38,183 bases of DNA from the NCBI GenBank assembly GCA_022571295.1, contig JACZYA010000013.1, positions 1 to 38,183 on the forward strand, written 5' to 3'. Positions 11,421 through 25,888 of the stretch are shown here, in pieces. Made by a program: the position numbers and the translations under genes. The notes under the pieces are model-generated. The model saw only the letters and a program-made list of their open reading frames with translations, ran no database searches and was not told where the DNA came from. Position 1 is the stretch's first letter, and each line of letters begins with the position of its first letter. This stretch comes from Acidobacteriota bacterium. Its GTDB lineage: Bacteria > Acidobacteriota > Terriglobia > Acidiferrales > 2-02-FULL-67-57.

Positions 11421-11966
11421 ATGGCGATGAGCCGATTGCACGAACGTTACCGCAGCCAGGTGCTGCCGGCCCTGAAGAAGGAGTTCGGGTACACCAGCGA
11501 CATGCAGGTGCCGCGTTTGCGGAAGATCGTGATCAACATGGGGTTGGGGGAGGCGATTGAGAACATCAAGGTGCTGGACGCCGCCGCCAACGAGTTGGGC
11601 CAGATTACCGGCCAGAAAGCGATTGTGACCCGGGCGCGGAAGTCGATTTCCAATTTCAAGCTGCGCAAGAACATGCCCATTGGGGTTTGCGTCACGCTGC
11701 GCCGGGAGAACATGTACGAGTTCTTGGACCGCATGGTGAACATTGTCTTCCCGCGCGTGCGCGACTTTCGCGGGGTGTCGAGTAAATCCTTCGATGGCCG
11801 CGGCAATTACACCCTGGGGTTGCAGGACCAATTGGTTTTCCCCGAGGTGGACTACGCTCGGGTAGACAAGGTTCGCGGCATGAACATTACCGTCGTCACC
11901 ACCGCCAAGACGGACGAGGAAGGGCGCGCGCTGCTGAAGCACTTGGGCATGCCCCTGCGAGACTAG
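11421..11966 (+). CDS. rplE: 50S ribosomal protein L5
   Basis: L5 binds 5S rRNA and forms part of the central protuberance. The 181-aa product has the motif [16 protein letters not shown] and the segment [19 protein letters not shown], and ends in a conserved acidic-basic stretch ([19 protein letters not shown]). The ATG at 11421 follows AGGAGAAGG; a second ATG two codons on is possible. Length is typical. Confidence 0.97.
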   Translation: MAMSRLHERYRSQVLPALKKEFGYTSDMQVPRLRKIVINMGLGEAIENIKVLDAAANELGQITGQKAIVTRARKSISNFKLRKNMPIGVCVTLRRENMYEFLDRMVNIVFPRVRDFRGVSSKSFDGRGNYTLGLQDQLVFPEVDYARVDKVRGMNITVVTTAKTDEEGRALLKHLGMPLRD

Positions 11967-11988
11967 AGACCGAGACGAAGGAGGAGAG

Positions 11989-12174
11989 TTGGCTACCACC
12001 GCCTGGGAAGCGAAAGCTCGGCGCAAGCCTAAGTTTAAGGTTCGGCACCGCAACCGTTGCCGCCGCTGCGGGCGGCCGCGCGGCTTCATCCGCAAGTTCG
12101 AGCTCTGCCGCATCTGTTTCCGGCAATTGGCCCACCGGGGTGAGATTCCCGGCGTGGTGAAGGCGAGCTGGTAG
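11989..12174 (+). CDS. rpsZ: 30S ribosomal protein S14, zinc-binding short form
   Basis: S14 is a 30S head protein. This is the 61-aa zinc-binding type, with Cys24-x2-Cys27 and Cys40-x2-Cys43, the pattern of the ancestral C+ form. The start codon is TTG at 11989, supported by AAGGAGGAG and by the standard length. No zinc-free paralogue lies in the window. It sits in the usual rplE-rpsN-rpsH order. The symbol rpsN is also used for this form. Confidence 0.96.
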   Translation: MATTAWEAKARRKPKFKVRHRNRCRRCGRPRGFIRKFELCRICFRQLAHRGEIPGVVKASW

Positions 12175-12182
12175 GAGAAACG

Positions 12183-12584
12183 ATGGGCGTAACCACCGAT
12201 CCGATTGCCGACATGCTGACTTCGATCCGCAACGCCGTGCGGGTCCGCCACCCCAAAGTGGATGTGCCGTTCTCGCGGATAAAGACCGAGATTGCGCGCG
12301 TGCTGAAGGAAGAAGGGTTCGTCGCCGCCTACAAAGTGATCGAAGAGAAGAAGCGCAAGAGTTTGCGGCTCTACCTGAAGTACAGCCCGCAGAAGCAGGG
12401 TGTGATCACCGGCCTGCGGCGCATCTCCCGCTCCGGGCGGCGCGTCTATCGCGGCCGCAACGAGCTCAAGCGGGTGTACGGCGGGATGGGCATCAGCATC
12501 GTAACCACGCCGCGCGGCATCATGACCGGGCGGGCCGCCCGGCGCACAGGTGTGGGCGGGGAATTGCTCTGCGAGGTGTGGTAG
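12183..12584 (+). CDS. rpsH: 30S ribosomal protein S8
   Basis: S8 binds the central domain of 16S rRNA; in E. coli it also represses the spc operon. The 133-aa product begins [18 protein letters not shown] and ends with the conserved [31 protein letters not shown] region. Start ATG follows AGGAGAAACG. Length is typical. Confidence 0.97.
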   Translation: MGVTTDPIADMLTSIRNAVRVRHPKVDVPFSRIKTEIARVLKEEGFVAAYKVIEEKKRKSLRLYLKYSPQKQGVITGLRRISRSGRRVYRGRNELKRVYGGMGISIVTTPRGIMTGRAARRTGVGGELLCEVW

Positions 12585-12589
12585 GAATT

Positions 12590-13177
12590 ATGTCGCGCAT
12601 CGGACGCCAACCAATTGAGTTGCCCCAGGGCGTGAGTGTAAAGATCGCCGAGGCTTCGGTTGAAGTCCAGGGGCCCAAGGGCAAGCTGACGGCGCCCATC
12701 CCTGCGGGTACGCGCCTCCAGCAGGAAAAAGGGCGGGTGGTGGTGCGTCCCACGGCCGCCACGGAAGGTGTGAGCGAAAAGGAATTGCTTGCGCGGCTCT
12801 CGAACCAGGAGAAAGCCAACTGGGGATTAGCGCGGGCCCTGGTGGCCAACGCGGTCACCGGCGTCAGCCAGGGCTACTCCAAGGATTTGGCGATTGTGGG
12901 GGTAGGCTACAAGGCTGAGGTGAAAGGCAAAATCGTTGTCTTCAGTCTGGGCTACTCCCATCCGGTAGAGTTTCCGATTCCCGCTGGCATTGAAGTCACG
13001 GTGGAGAAGCTGACCAAGCTGAAAGTGAGCGGGATTGACAAGCAGTTGGTGGGGCAGGTGGCGGCTGACATGCGCGCCCTGCGCCCGCCGGATCCGTACA
13101 AACAGAAAGGAGTCCGTCTGGTGGGCGAATTGTTACGCAAGAAGGCCGGCAAGGCGGCCGCTACGGCAGCGAAATAA
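12590..13177 (+). CDS. rplF: 50S ribosomal protein L6
   Basis: L6 lies near the GTPase-associated region of the 50S. The track start at 12578 lies inside rpsH; ATG 12590 gives [15 protein letters not shown], matching the family, 195 aa. The signature [14 protein letters not shown] is near the C-terminus. Compared with common L6 (about 180 aa) there is extra sequence around [17 protein letters not shown] between the two domains and a short Lys/Ala tail. Confidence 0.96.
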   Translation: MSRIGRQPIELPQGVSVKIAEASVEVQGPKGKLTAPIPAGTRLQQEKGRVVVRPTAATEGVSEKELLARLSNQEKANWGLARALVANAVTGVSQGYSKDLAIVGVGYKAEVKGKIVVFSLGYSHPVEFPIPAGIEVTVEKLTKLKVSGIDKQLVGQVAADMRALRPPDPYKQKGVRLVGELLRKKAGKAAATAAK

Positions 13178-13179
13178 CC

Positions 13180-13587
13180 ATGCGAGCCCGACAGAGCCGT
13201 TTTGGACGCGCGCGCAAGCCGGTGGGGAAGATCACCCGGTTGGAGCACCGCCGGCAACTTCACCGCCGCGTGCGCTCGAAGGTGAGCGGGACAACCAGCC
13301 TCCCGCGCTTGAACGTGTTTCGCTCGCACAAGCACATCTATGCGCAGGTGATTGACGATGCGCAGGGGCGCACGCTGGTGGCGGCCTCCACGCTCGACAA
13401 GCAGGTGCGCCAGCAGGCCAGCTACGGCGGCAACGCGGCGGCCGCGAAGATCGCAGGAAAGGTTTTGGGCGAGCGCGCCCAGGCAGCGGGTGTGACCCGG
13501 GTGGCTTTCGACCGCGGCGGCTACCGGTATCACGGCCGAGTAAAAGTTCTAGCGGAGGCGGCCCGTGAGGCCGGATTGAAATTCTAA
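13180..13587 (+). CDS. rplR: 50S ribosomal protein L18
   Basis: L18 binds 5S rRNA with L5. The core [21 protein letters not shown] and HIYAQVIDD is present and the C-terminus has [25 protein letters not shown], a family hallmark. At 135 aa it is slightly long because of a basic N-terminal segment. The start follows the rplF stop by two bases. Confidence 0.96.
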   Translation: MRARQSRFGRARKPVGKITRLEHRRQLHRRVRSKVSGTTSLPRLNVFRSHKHIYAQVIDDAQGRTLVAASTLDKQVRQQASYGGNAAAAKIAGKVLGERAQAAGVTRVAFDRGGYRYHGRVKVLAEAAREAGLKF

Positions 13588-13590
13588 ACG

Positions 13591-14121
13591 ATGAGTAGAG
13601 CAACCTTTCGAGACAAAGTGCGGCAGCAGAAACCGATTGATCCCGGCGGCTACCAGTTGACCGAGCACGTGGTTGCCATCAACCGCGTCACCAAGGTAGT
13701 GAAGGGCGGCAAGAACCTGAGTTTTTCCGCGCTGGTGGTGGTGGGCGACAAGAAAGGCGTGGTCGGCTTCGGAATGGGCAAGGCCCGCGAGGTACCGATG
13801 GCGATTCGCAAGGGAATCGAGGTCGCCAAGAAGAATCTGCTCAAGGTGAACCTTACCCCGCCGACCATTCCGCACCAGGTGATTGGGCGGTATTCGGCCT
13901 GTCGGGTGCTGCTCAAGCCGGCGCCGGAAGGCGCCGGGGTGATCGCCGGCGGACCGATTCGGCCGGTGATGGAAGCGGCGGGCATCCACGACGTTTTCAC
14001 CAAGGCCCTCGGCAACACCAACCCGCACAACGTAATTAAGGCCACCCTGGACGGCCTGCTCAGCCTGAAAGACAAGAAGGTGGTGGCGCAACTGCGCGGT
14101 AAGGAACCACAGGAGTTGTAG
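13591..14121 (+). CDS. rpsE: 30S ribosomal protein S5
   Basis: S5 lines the mRNA entry channel and affects decoding fidelity. The 176-aa product has the double-stranded-RNA-binding-like N-domain ([26 protein letters not shown]) and the family motif [15 protein letters not shown], followed by the C-domain with [16 protein letters not shown]-like sequence. It starts three bases after rplR. Length is typical. Confidence 0.97.
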   Translation: MSRATFRDKVRQQKPIDPGGYQLTEHVVAINRVTKVVKGGKNLSFSALVVVGDKKGVVGFGMGKAREVPMAIRKGIEVAKKNLLKVNLTPPTIPHQVIGRYSACRVLLKPAPEGAGVIAGGPIRPVMEAAGIHDVFTKALGNTNPHNVIKATLDGLLSLKDKKVVAQLRGKEPQEL

Positions 14122-14126
14122 CAGCG

Positions 14127-14321
14127 ATGGCGCAGAAAAAGATCGGCACGTTTAAGATTCAGTGGGTGCGGAGTTGGATCGGCTGCCCGGAAAAGCAGCG
14201 GGCGGTGGTGCGGGGCTTGGGGTTGCGCCGGCTCGGCCACGTGGTGGAGCGGGTGGATACGCCGGCGGTGCGCGGCATGGTGAAAAAGATTCCGCACCTG
14301 GTGAAGGTGGTGGAGGAGTAG
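14127..14321 (+). CDS. rpmD: 50S ribosomal protein L30
   Basis: L30 is a small 50S protein. The 64-aa product carries the family core [20 protein letters not shown] and [14 protein letters not shown], ending in [13 protein letters not shown]. It lies in the conserved rpsE-rpmD-rplO order with gaps of a few bases. Confidence 0.95.
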   Translation: MAQKKIGTFKIQWVRSWIGCPEKQRAVVRGLGLRRLGHVVERVDTPAVRGMVKKIPHLVKVVEE

Positions 14322-14324
14322 GCG

Positions 14325-14816
14325 ATGGTGAGGTTGGACAACTTGCACCCGCCGCGGGGCTCGCACAAAAAACCGCAGCGGGTGGGACGCGGCATCGGAG
14401 CGCGTAAGAGCAAGACCGCCGGGCGCGGCAACAAGGGACAGCTCTCCCGCTCAGGCGCCAGCGTCCGTCCGGGTTTTGAAGGCGGGCAGATGCCCCTGCA
14501 TCGGCGCCTGCCCAAGCGTGGCTTTACCAATATCTTTCGCACCGAGTACACGGTCGTGAACGTGGAGGCGCTGAGCCGGTTTTCCGCCGGCGAGCGGGTG
14601 ACGCCGGAGTCACTGAAAGCGCGCGGATTGGTGCGGCGTCGCCTGCCGGTGAAGATTCTGGGTGAAGGTGAGCTCAAGACCAAGCTCACCGTGGTGGTCC
14701 ACGCGTTCAGCGCCGGCGCCCGGCAAAAGATCGAAAAGGCAGGCGGCAGCGTGGAGGTGATTACGCGCGCGCCTGCGGCTCGGGAGTCCACGGCGGGGGA
14801 GGCCGCCAGCGCCTAA
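14325..14816 (+). CDS. rplO: 50S ribosomal protein L15
   Basis: L15 is a late-assembly 50S protein. The 163-aa product has the Gly/Lys/Arg-rich N-terminal extension [19 protein letters not shown] and the conserved [19 protein letters not shown] motif, and a C-terminal domain with [21 protein letters not shown] short Ala/Glu tail follows. secY begins six bases after the stop. Confidence 0.96.
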   Translation: MVRLDNLHPPRGSHKKPQRVGRGIGARKSKTAGRGNKGQLSRSGASVRPGFEGGQMPLHRRLPKRGFTNIFRTEYTVVNVEALSRFSAGERVTPESLKARGLVRRRLPVKILGEGELKTKLTVVVHAFSAGARQKIEKAGGSVEVITRAPAARESTAGEAASA

Positions 14817-14822
14817 CTGTTT

Positions 14823-16211
<1,389 letters not shown>

Positions 16212-16214
16212 GCC

Positions 16215-16913
16215 GTGGCCAGCGGGAGGAAACCGGCGCGCCCGTTGGTTTTCCTGGGGGCACCCGGAGCCGGCAAGGGCACGCAGGCCCGCGCCCTGGC
16301 CCAACACCGTGGCGTGCCGCAAATTGCCACCGGCGACATGTTCCGCGACCACGTCGCCCGGAACACGCCCTTGGGGCAGCAGGCCAAAGCTATCGTGGAG
16401 CGGGGGGAGTTGGTGAGCGACGAGATTGTATCCGCTATGGTGGCGGAGCGCATCCGGCAGCCCGACCGTGCGGGCGGGTTCATCCTGGATGGTTTTCCGC
16501 GCACGCGGACGCAGGCGGAGCGATTGGATGAGATTCTGGCCGAGGCGGGCTTTTCCAGCGCGCTTGCGATAAACTTGCAGGTGGGCTATGATAATTTGAT
16601 TCGCCGAATTTGCGGACGCCGTACGTGTTCGGTCTGCGGGGAAATCTACAATATTTTCGACCGCCCGCCGCGCGTGCAGGGGCGGTGCGACCGTGACGGC
16701 GGCGAGTTGACCGCGCGGGCTGATGATCGCGAAGAGGTAGTGCGAAAACGTTTGGATACTTACGAGCAGCAGACGAAACCGCTGGTGGAATTCTACCGCC
16801 AGCGCGGGGCCTTGTTGGAGGTGGACGGCGAGCAAGCCCCGGAGGAGCTGACCCGGCGGTTGATCCCACTGGTGGAGTCGGCGGTGGGGGCGGGAGTTGA
16901 GCGGCGGGCATGA
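16215..16913 (+). CDS. adk: Adenylate kinase, zinc-LID type
   Basis: The enzyme interconverts ATP plus AMP and two ADP. The P-loop GAPGAGKGT is at residues 15-23; the AMP-binding region includes ATGDMFRDHV and GFILDGFPRT. The LID has Cys-Ser-Val-Cys and, 16 residues on, Cys-Asp-Arg-Asp, the C-x2-C-x16-C-x2-D zinc pattern known in Gram-positive enzymes. Start is GTG 16215, three bases after secY, giving 232 aa including a short N-terminal extension. It overlaps map by four bases (ATGA). Confidence 0.96.
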   Translation: MASGRKPARPLVFLGAPGAGKGTQARALAQHRGVPQIATGDMFRDHVARNTPLGQQAKAIVERGELVSDEIVSAMVAERIRQPDRAGGFILDGFPRTRTQAERLDEILAEAGFSSALAINLQVGYDNLIRRICGRRTCSVCGEIYNIFDRPPRVQGRCDRDGGELTARADDREEVVRKRLDTYEQQTKPLVEFYRQRGALLEVDGEQAPEELTRRLIPLVESAVGAGVERRA

Positions 16914-17656
16914 TTGTATGCAAGTCAGCGGCGGAATTGGAAAAGATGCGCGCTGCCGGGCAGATCGGGGCGCGCGTATTGGCACAGGTGGCCGCGCACG
17001 CAGCCCCGGGCGTCTCTCTGCTGGAGTTGGAAGCGCTGGCGGAGAAGGAGATCGCCGCCGGCAAAGGCGAACCGGCCTTCAAGGGCTACCGCGGGTATCC
17101 GTGCGTGCTGTGCACTTCGGTCAACGAGGAAATTGTGCATGGCATCCCGTCGGAGCGCAAGCTGCGGGAGGGCGACATCCTCTCGATTGACGTGGGGATT
17201 AAGCTGGAGGGGTTCTACGTGGACACCGCCACCACCGTCCTGCTGGAGCCGGTGGCGCCGGAGGTCAAGACGCTGGTTCGGGTTACGCGCGAAGCGTTGG
17301 ACATAGCGGTGAAGCAGGCGCGGGCAGGGAATTACTTGAACGACATCGGGAAGGCGGTGCAGCAGCATGTGGAGGGCGCCGGGTTCAATGTGGTGCGCGA
17401 ATTCGTGGGCCACGGCATCGGCACGCAACTGCACGAGGAGCCGCAGGTGCCCAACTATGCCACGCCCGGTCGCGGCCCGAAGCTGAGGCCCGGGATGGTG
17501 CTGGCGTTGGAGCCGATGGTGACCAAAGGTTCGCCGGCTGTAAAGATGCGGCCGGACCGGTGGACGGCGGTGGTAGCCGATGGCGGCCATGCCGCCCACT
17601 TTGAGCACTGCGTGGCCGTCACCCAGAACGGCCCCTGGGTGTTGACGGAAGCCTAG
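16910..17656 (+). CDS. map: Methionine aminopeptidase, type I
   Basis: This metalloenzyme removes the initiator Met from nascent proteins. The 248-aa product shows the pita-bread fold signatures: HGIPSE, the metal-binding Asp residues in [32 protein letters not shown], and ALEPMV. It has no N-terminal zinc-finger extension. Translation is coupled to adk through ATGA. The secY-adk-map-infA order is widely conserved. Confidence 0.97.
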   Translation: MIVCKSAAELEKMRAAGQIGARVLAQVAAHAAPGVSLLELEALAEKEIAAGKGEPAFKGYRGYPCVLCTSVNEEIVHGIPSERKLREGDILSIDVGIKLEGFYVDTATTVLLEPVAPEVKTLVRVTREALDIAVKQARAGNYLNDIGKAVQQHVEGAGFNVVREFVGHGIGTQLHEEPQVPNYATPGRGPKLRPGMVLALEPMVTKGSPAVKMRPDRWTAVVADGGHAAHFEHCVAVTQNGPWVLTEA

Positions 17657-17672
17657 CGGGATAAAGGAGCGT

Positions 17673-17891
17673 ATGGCCAAAGAGGACGCGATTGAGGTGA
17701 TGGGCACAGTGGTCGAGACGTTACCCAATGCGATGTTTCGGATTGAGCTGGAGAACAAGCACAAGGTGCTGGCCCACATCTCGGGGCGGATGCGGAAATA
17801 CTTTATCCGTATCTTGCCTGGCGACCGCGTGCAGTTGGAACTGTCGCCCTACGATTTGAGCCGGGGCCGGATCACGTATCGTTTTCGCTAG
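17673..17891 (+). CDS. infA: Translation initiation factor IF-1
   Basis: IF-1 is a 72-aa OB-fold protein that occupies the ribosomal A site during initiation. The sequence [19 protein letters not shown] and [25 protein letters not shown]-type core is typical, ending [16 protein letters not shown] precedes the ATG. It lies between map and rpmJ, its usual place. Confidence 0.97.
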   Translation: MAKEDAIEVMGTVVETLPNAMFRIELENKHKVLAHISGRMRKYFIRILPGDRVQLELSPYDLSRGRITYRFR

Positions 17892-17900
17892 AGGGACGCT

Positions 17901-18014
17901 GTGAAGGTACGGGCATCGGTAAAGAAAATTTGCGCTAAGTGCAAGATCATCCGCCGGCGCGGCATAGTGCGGGTGATCTGCGTGAATCCCAAGCACAAGC
18001 AGCGCCAGGGCTAA
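17901..18014 (+). CDS. rpmJ: 50S ribosomal protein L36, zinc-binding form
   Basis: This 37-aa gene is too short for the ORF track. It starts with GTG at 17901, 9 bases after infA, with GAGGGACG upstream, and stops TAA at 18014. The product begins [15 protein letters not shown] and ends NPKHKQRQG. Cys11, Cys14, Cys27 and His32 form the zinc site typical of C+ L36. The infA-rpmJ-rpsM order is the conserved one. Confidence 0.96.
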   Translation: MKVRASVKKICAKCKIIRRRGIVRVICVNPKHKQRQG

Positions 18015-18026
18015 GGAGAGAGAACC

Positions 18027-18416
18027 ATGGCACGGATTTCCGGCGTGGATCTGCCGCCGCAAAAGAATGTCTGGATCGGGCTGACGCACATCTACGGTAT
18101 CGGGCGCAGCCGGTCGGCGCAGATTCTGGCTAAGGCGGAGGTGGAGCAGTTCCGCAAGGTCAAGGATTTGACCGAAACCGATGTCAGCCACATCCGCCAG
18201 GTGATCGAGGAGCAGGGCGGCGTGGAAGGTGATTTGCGCAAAGAGATTTCCATGAACATCAAGCGCCTGATCGAGATCGGGAGCTACCGGGGTCAGCGCC
18301 ACCGCCGCAGCTTGCCGGTACGCGGCCAGCGCACGCACACCAACGCTCGCACGCGTAAGGGCCCGCGCCGTCAAACCGTGGCCTTGAAGCGGGCGGCCCC
18401 GACCAAGAAGGGTTAA
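18027..18416 (+). CDS. rpsM: 30S ribosomal protein S13
   Basis: S13 sits at the top of the 30S head and bridges to the 50S. The 129-aa product starts [26 protein letters not shown] and carries the conserved [30 protein letters not shown]-terminal region that reaches P-site tRNA. AAGGAGAGAG precedes the ATG. Length is normal. Confidence 0.97.
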   Translation: MARISGVDLPPQKNVWIGLTHIYGIGRSRSAQILAKAEVEQFRKVKDLTETDVSHIRQVIEEQGGVEGDLRKEISMNIKRLIEIGSYRGQRHRRSLPVRGQRTHTNARTRKGPRRQTVALKRAAPTKKG

Positions 18417-18429
18417 GGGAGAAAAAAGA

Positions 18430-18849
18430 ATGGCTAAAGCCGCAGCTCCAGCGGGCAAGACGGGACGCAAGAAGTCATTTCGCAAGAAGCGCGAGAAGAA
18501 GCACATCCCGGCGGGTCTGGTTTTTATCCGGGCGACCTTCAACAATACCCAGGTCACCATTACCGACATGAAAGGCAACACCATCGGGTGGGCCAGCTCC
18601 GGCTCGGTTGGGTTCAAAGGGTCTCGCAAGGGAACTCCTTTTGCAGCCGGGCAGGCAGCCACGGCGGCTGCCACGCGCGCGCGCGACGTGGGAATGCGGA
18701 CGGTGGAAGTGCGCGTCAACGGGCCGGGGTCGGGTCGCGAGTCGGCCATCCGCTCCCTGGCGGCTGCCGGCTTGCAGGTGACTGTCATCAGAGATGTCAC
18801 CCCGATCCCGCACAACGGCTGTCGGCCGCCCAAGCGGCGTCGGGTGTGA
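18430..18849 (+). CDS. rpsK: 30S ribosomal protein S11
   Basis: S11 forms part of the 30S platform near the E site. The 139-aa product has a Lys/Ala-rich N-terminus and then the conserved [33 protein letters not shown] and [17 protein letters not shown] segments. The platform-end motif is intact. AAGGGAGAAAA precedes the ATG. Confidence 0.97.
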   Translation: MAKAAAPAGKTGRKKSFRKKREKKHIPAGLVFIRATFNNTQVTITDMKGNTIGWASSGSVGFKGSRKGTPFAAGQAATAAATRARDVGMRTVEVRVNGPGSGRESAIRSLAAAGLQVTVIRDVTPIPHNGCRPPKRRRV

Positions 18850-18890
18850 TGAGAGGAACGAATCGGTTGGTAGGGAGGTAGAAGACAGCC

Positions 18891-19523
18891 TTGGCTCGAT
18901 ACTGTGATGCGGTTTGCCGGCTCTGCCGGCGCGAAGGAATGAAGCTGTTCTTGAAGGGGGAGCGCTGCTTCACCGACAAGTGCGCGATTGAGAAGCGGAA
19001 CGTTCCGCCCGGCATGCACGGGCGCGGGCGCCGGCCCAAGACACGCGCCTACGGCACCCAGTTGCGGGAAAAGCAGCGGGTGCGTCGTGTCTATGGGGTG
19101 CTGGAACGGCAGTTCCGCAACATCTTTCAGAAAGCGGAGCGGATGCCGGGTAAGACCGGCGAGAACTTGCTGGTGTTGTTGGAGCGGCGGCTGGACACGA
19201 TGGTGCAGCGCGCCGGCTTTGCCAGCTCGCGGGCGCAAGCGCGCCAGTTGGTGCTGCACGGGCATGTGCGCGTGAACGAGAAGCGGGTGAACATCCCGTC
19301 GGCGCTGGTCAGCGTCGGAGACGAAATCAGCCTCAAGGGCCAGATGAAAGAGAACGCGATGGTGTTGCAGGCGATGGAGGTGGCAGGGCGGCAGTTGACG
19401 GCTAGTTGGCTGGAGATTGACCGCGAGGCCTTGCGCGCCAAGCTGACCGCTTGGCCCAAGCGCGAGGAGTTGACCACGCCGCCGCTCAATGAGCAACTCA
19501 TTGTCGAACTCTATTCGAGGTAA
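18891..19523 (+). CDS. rpsD: 30S ribosomal protein S4, zinc-binding form
   Basis: S4 nucleates 30S assembly and lines the mRNA entry. The start is TTG 18891, with GGGAGGT upstream and the family start MARYCDAVCRLCRREG, giving 210 aa. Cys9, Cys12, Cys26 and Cys31 reproduce the zinc site known from Thermus-type S4. The S4 RNA-binding domain is present (ERRLDTMVQRAGFASSRAQARQLV). No zinc-free copy is in the window. Confidence 0.96.
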   Translation: MARYCDAVCRLCRREGMKLFLKGERCFTDKCAIEKRNVPPGMHGRGRRPKTRAYGTQLREKQRVRRVYGVLERQFRNIFQKAERMPGKTGENLLVLLERRLDTMVQRAGFASSRAQARQLVLHGHVRVNEKRVNIPSALVSVGDEISLKGQMKENAMVLQAMEVAGRQLTASWLEIDREALRAKLTAWPKREELTTPPLNEQLIVELYSR

Positions 19524-19541
19524 AGGGAGGTAAGAAGATCT

Positions 19542-20576
19542 ATGTGGAAAGGCTTTCAAAAACCGAAGCGCTTGGTGAGCGAAGTTGAAACGCTGACCGA
19601 CCACTACGGAAAATTCTACGCCCAGCCGTTCGAGCGAGGATTCGGCACCACCATCGGCAATTCCTTGCGGCGGGTGCTGTTGAGCTCGGTGGAGGGTGCC
19701 GCCATCACCGCCGTGAAGATCGAAGGGGTGCTGCACGAGTTCCAATCGATCCCCGGCGTGGTGGAAGACGCCACCGACGTCATCCTCAACCTCAAGCAGG
19801 TGCCGTTGCGTTTGCACAATCCCGAAGCGGTCAAGACGATGACCCTGTTCGCGGACAAACCGGGAGAGGTCACTTCCGGCATGATCGAAACCGATGCCGA
19901 AATCGAAGTGTTGGACAAGAGCATCCACTTGGCGACCCTGGGCGAGGGCGGCAAACTGGTGATAGAGATGCGCGTGAAGAACGGCCGGGGCTACGTCAGC
20001 GCCGACCGCAACTTCGACGAAGACCTGCCCGTCGGCTACATTCCCACTGACTCGGTCCACTCCCCGGTGCGCAAGGTCAACTACACGGTGGAGGCGGCCC
20101 GCTTGGGGCAGGTGACCGACTACGACAAGCTGACCCTGGAAGTGTGGACGAACGGTGCCGTCAAACCTCACGACGCTGTTGGTCTGGGCGCCAAGCTGCT
20201 CAAAGACCACATGAGCATCTTTATCGCTTTCGAGGAGGACGTGCCGGCGGAGGTAGCGTCCGTGGAACGCAGCTTCGATCCGCGTCAGGAGTACTTGGAC
20301 CGGTCGGTGGACGAGTTGGAACTCTCCGTCCGCGCCTACAATTGTCTGAAGAACGCCAACCTCCGCACCATCGGCGAGCTGGTGCAGCGCTCCGAGCAAG
20401 AGATGCTGAAGACAAAAAACTTCGGGCGTAAGTCGCTGAACGAAATCAAGGACATCCTCGTCAGCATGAACTTGCAATTGGGGATGAAACTCGACGAACA
20501 GGGGCGCATCGTTTATCCGCCGTGGGAGGCGGTCAAGCCGGAAGCCGAGCAGCAGGCGCCTGCAACTTCGCTCTAA
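19542..20576 (+). CDS. rpoA: RNA polymerase alpha subunit
   Basis: Alpha dimerises to start core polymerase assembly and binds UP elements and activators. The 344-aa product has the N-terminal domain ([18 protein letters not shown] near residues 27-44) and the C-terminal domain, which includes [24 protein letters not shown] and [12 protein letters not shown]. It starts [10 protein letters not shown], a beginning I associate with Acidobacteria. AAAGGGAGGT precedes the ATG. Confidence 0.97.
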   Translation: MWKGFQKPKRLVSEVETLTDHYGKFYAQPFERGFGTTIGNSLRRVLLSSVEGAAITAVKIEGVLHEFQSIPGVVEDATDVILNLKQVPLRLHNPEAVKTMTLFADKPGEVTSGMIETDAEIEVLDKSIHLATLGEGGKLVIEMRVKNGRGYVSADRNFDEDLPVGYIPTDSVHSPVRKVNYTVEAARLGQVTDYDKLTLEVWTNGAVKPHDAVGLGAKLLKDHMSIFIAFEEDVPAEVASVERSFDPRQEYLDRSVDELELSVRAYNCLKNANLRTIGELVQRSEQEMLKTKNFGRKSLNEIKDILVSMNLQLGMKLDEQGRIVYPPWEAVKPEAEQQAPATSL

Positions 20577-20591
20577 GACCGGGGAAATTCC

Positions 20592-21047
20592 ATGAGGCAT
20601 CGCAAGGGCTACAAGAAACTCGGTCGCAATACGGCTCACCGCCGGGCGACTTTGCGCAACTTGGTCACCAATCTGCTCGAGCGCGAGCGCATCACCACCA
20701 CCGTCACCAAAGCCAAAGCCCTGCGCCCGCTGGCCGAAAAGATGATCACGCTCGGCAAGCGCGATACCTTGCACGCCCGCCGGCAGGCGGCGGCGTTCTT
20801 GCTCAGCCCGCCGGTGTTGAAGAAGCTCTTCGGCACGCTTGCGCCGCGCTTCGCCGACCGCCCGGGAGGCTACACGCGCATCGTGCGCGTCGGCTGGCGT
20901 CGCGGCGACGGCGGTGAAATGGCGCTGATCCATTTGATTGGCTCCGAGTTGAAAGTTAAAGAGAAGAAAGAAAAGAAGCGCAAGAAGGAAGCTCCGCCGC
21001 CGGAGCCCGTGCCGGAAGCTGCGCCCGAGGCGGCGTCGAAAGAATAA
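20592..21047 (+). CDS. rplQ: 50S ribosomal protein L17 with charged tail
   Basis: L17 lies near the tunnel exit. The core (MRHRKGYKKLGRNTAHRRATLRNLV and RPGGYTRIVRVGWRRGDGGEMALI) is standard. At 151 aa it is longer than the common 115-130, through a tail that is first Lys/Glu-rich (KEKKEKKRKKE) and then Pro/Glu/Ala-rich. It is the last gene of the alpha block and is followed by a terminator. Confidence 0.96.
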   Translation: MRHRKGYKKLGRNTAHRRATLRNLVTNLLERERITTTVTKAKALRPLAEKMITLGKRDTLHARRQAAAFLLSPPVLKKLFGTLAPRFADRPGGYTRIVRVGWRRGDGGEMALIHLIGSELKVKEKKEKKRKKEAPPPEPVPEAAPEAASKE

Positions 21048-21077
21048 AAGAATAGAAGTTCTGGGAAGTGTGGGAAG

Positions 21078-21107
21078 CGGCCTTGATCTTCGGATCGGGG
21101 CCGTTTT

Positions 21108-21109
<2 letters not shown>
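21078..21109 (+). terminator. Terminator closing the ribosomal cluster
   Basis: CGGCCTTGATC, loop TTCG, GATCGGGGCCG (11 pairs including two G-U) and then six T residues. The UUCG tetraloop makes the stem very stable. It ends the long + transcript after rplQ. The T-tract touches the guaB stop codon on the other strand. On the - strand there is no T-tract after the stem, so it is mainly directional. Confidence 0.9.
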
Positions 21110-22634
<1,525 letters not shown>

Positions 22635-22641
22635 TCATTCG

Positions 22642-22670
22642 ATTCTAGGCCCTCGCCCCCACTTCGTCAA
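22642..22670 (-). promoter_or_regulatory. Sigma-70 promoter of guaB
   Basis: Read on the - strand: TTGACG, 17 bases, TAGAAT. It lies in the 112-base gap between the secA stop and the guaB start. Transcription would begin near 22635, leaving a leader of about 20 bases that contains the guaB Shine-Dalgarno GAGGAGA. guaB can thus be expressed independently of secA. Confidence 0.75.
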
Positions 22671-22725
22671 TCGCACCCCCGCTCGCGTTCTCCGTGCCCT
22701 GCGTCTCGATGGCTTATTCTGGGGG

Positions 22726-25581
<2,856 letters not shown>

Positions 25582-25657
25582 TACGATGTTCCTACGCTGG
25601 GTTATTCAAGGCAGGGAACTTCTCCCTGACACGCCATTTCACGCTCTGCAAACCTCC

Positions 25658-25666
25658 ATTGTAGCA
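25658..25666 (-). promoter_or_regulatory. Extended -10 promoter of secA
   Basis: On the - strand the sequence is TGCTACAAT, that is TGN followed by a -10 box differing from TATAAT at one position. No -35 resemblance is seen at the right distance, as is typical for extended -10 promoters. The leader to the GTG would be about 70 bases. Confidence 0.6.
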
Positions 25667-25726
25667 TGCGGCAGAAGCGCCGAGTCGGCTCCGGGCGCGG
25701 GACTGTTTCAGCGCAGCGCAATTTGA

Positions 25727-25769
25727 GGTAGGCGGGCCTGCCCGCCGAAGCCCAAAGGGCGTAGGCGGG
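25727..25769. repeat. Palindromic intergenic repeat, left of the deoxyribosyltransferase-like gene
   Basis: GGCGGG-CCTG-CCCGCC forms a hairpin, followed by GCCC-AAA-GGGC and then another copy of the GTAGGCGGG end. This hairpin-rich, GC-rich pattern resembles dispersed intergenic palindromes. Its right end abuts the -35 box of the following promoter. Confidence 0.5.
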
Positions 25770-25798
25770 TTGACTTGAGCGTTCGCCCACGTTATAGA
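25770..25798 (+). promoter_or_regulatory. Sigma-70 promoter of the deoxyribosyltransferase-like gene
   Basis: TTGACT, 17 bases, TATAGA. It matches consensus well and reads + toward the ATG at 25888. Transcription from about 25805 gives an 80-base leader that includes the octanucleotide repeat. Confidence 0.7.
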
Positions 25799-25848
25799 CG
25801 CTGTGCGGTTCGCTCGGCGGGTGTGAGGATTTGCCTTCTAATTGGCCG

Positions 25849-25888
25849 ATCAACCAGTCAACCAATCAACCAATCAACTGTTCAACCA
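25849..25888 (+). repeat. Octanucleotide tandem repeat at the start codon
   Basis: Five 8-base units run ATCAACCA, GTCAACCA, ATCAACCA, ATCAACTG, TTCAACCA. Units 1 and 3 are identical, and the others differ by one to three bases. The last A is the first base of the ATG. The array occupies the place where a Shine-Dalgarno should be. Confidence 0.75.

Larger units (their letters stand above)
25582..25887. other. Divergent promoter region between secA and the deoxyribosyltransferase-like gene
   Basis: This 306-base gap holds no gene. It contains an extended -10 promoter for secA (-), a palindromic repeat, a sigma-70 promoter reading + and an octanucleotide tandem repeat. Each is listed separately. 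The - strand track ORF 25602-25865 has no recognisable feature. Confidence 0.6.

Noticed and set aside
10374-12251. 625-aa - strand ORF opposite the spc genes
   Set aside because: Shadow with biased composition; the + strand is fully explained by ribosomal proteins.
17721-20933. 1070-aa - strand ORF opposite infA to rplQ
   Set aside because: Long only because of GC bias in the third codon position of the + genes.
25831-25887. Upstream TTG start of the deoxyribosyltransferase-like gene
   Set aside because: It would translate the octanucleotide repeat as INQSTNQPIN ahead of the family start, and the purine run is only about two bases from the TTG. Kept as an alternative only.
25849-25888. CRISPR array
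   Set aside because: Units are 8 bases without spacers and there are no cas genes.
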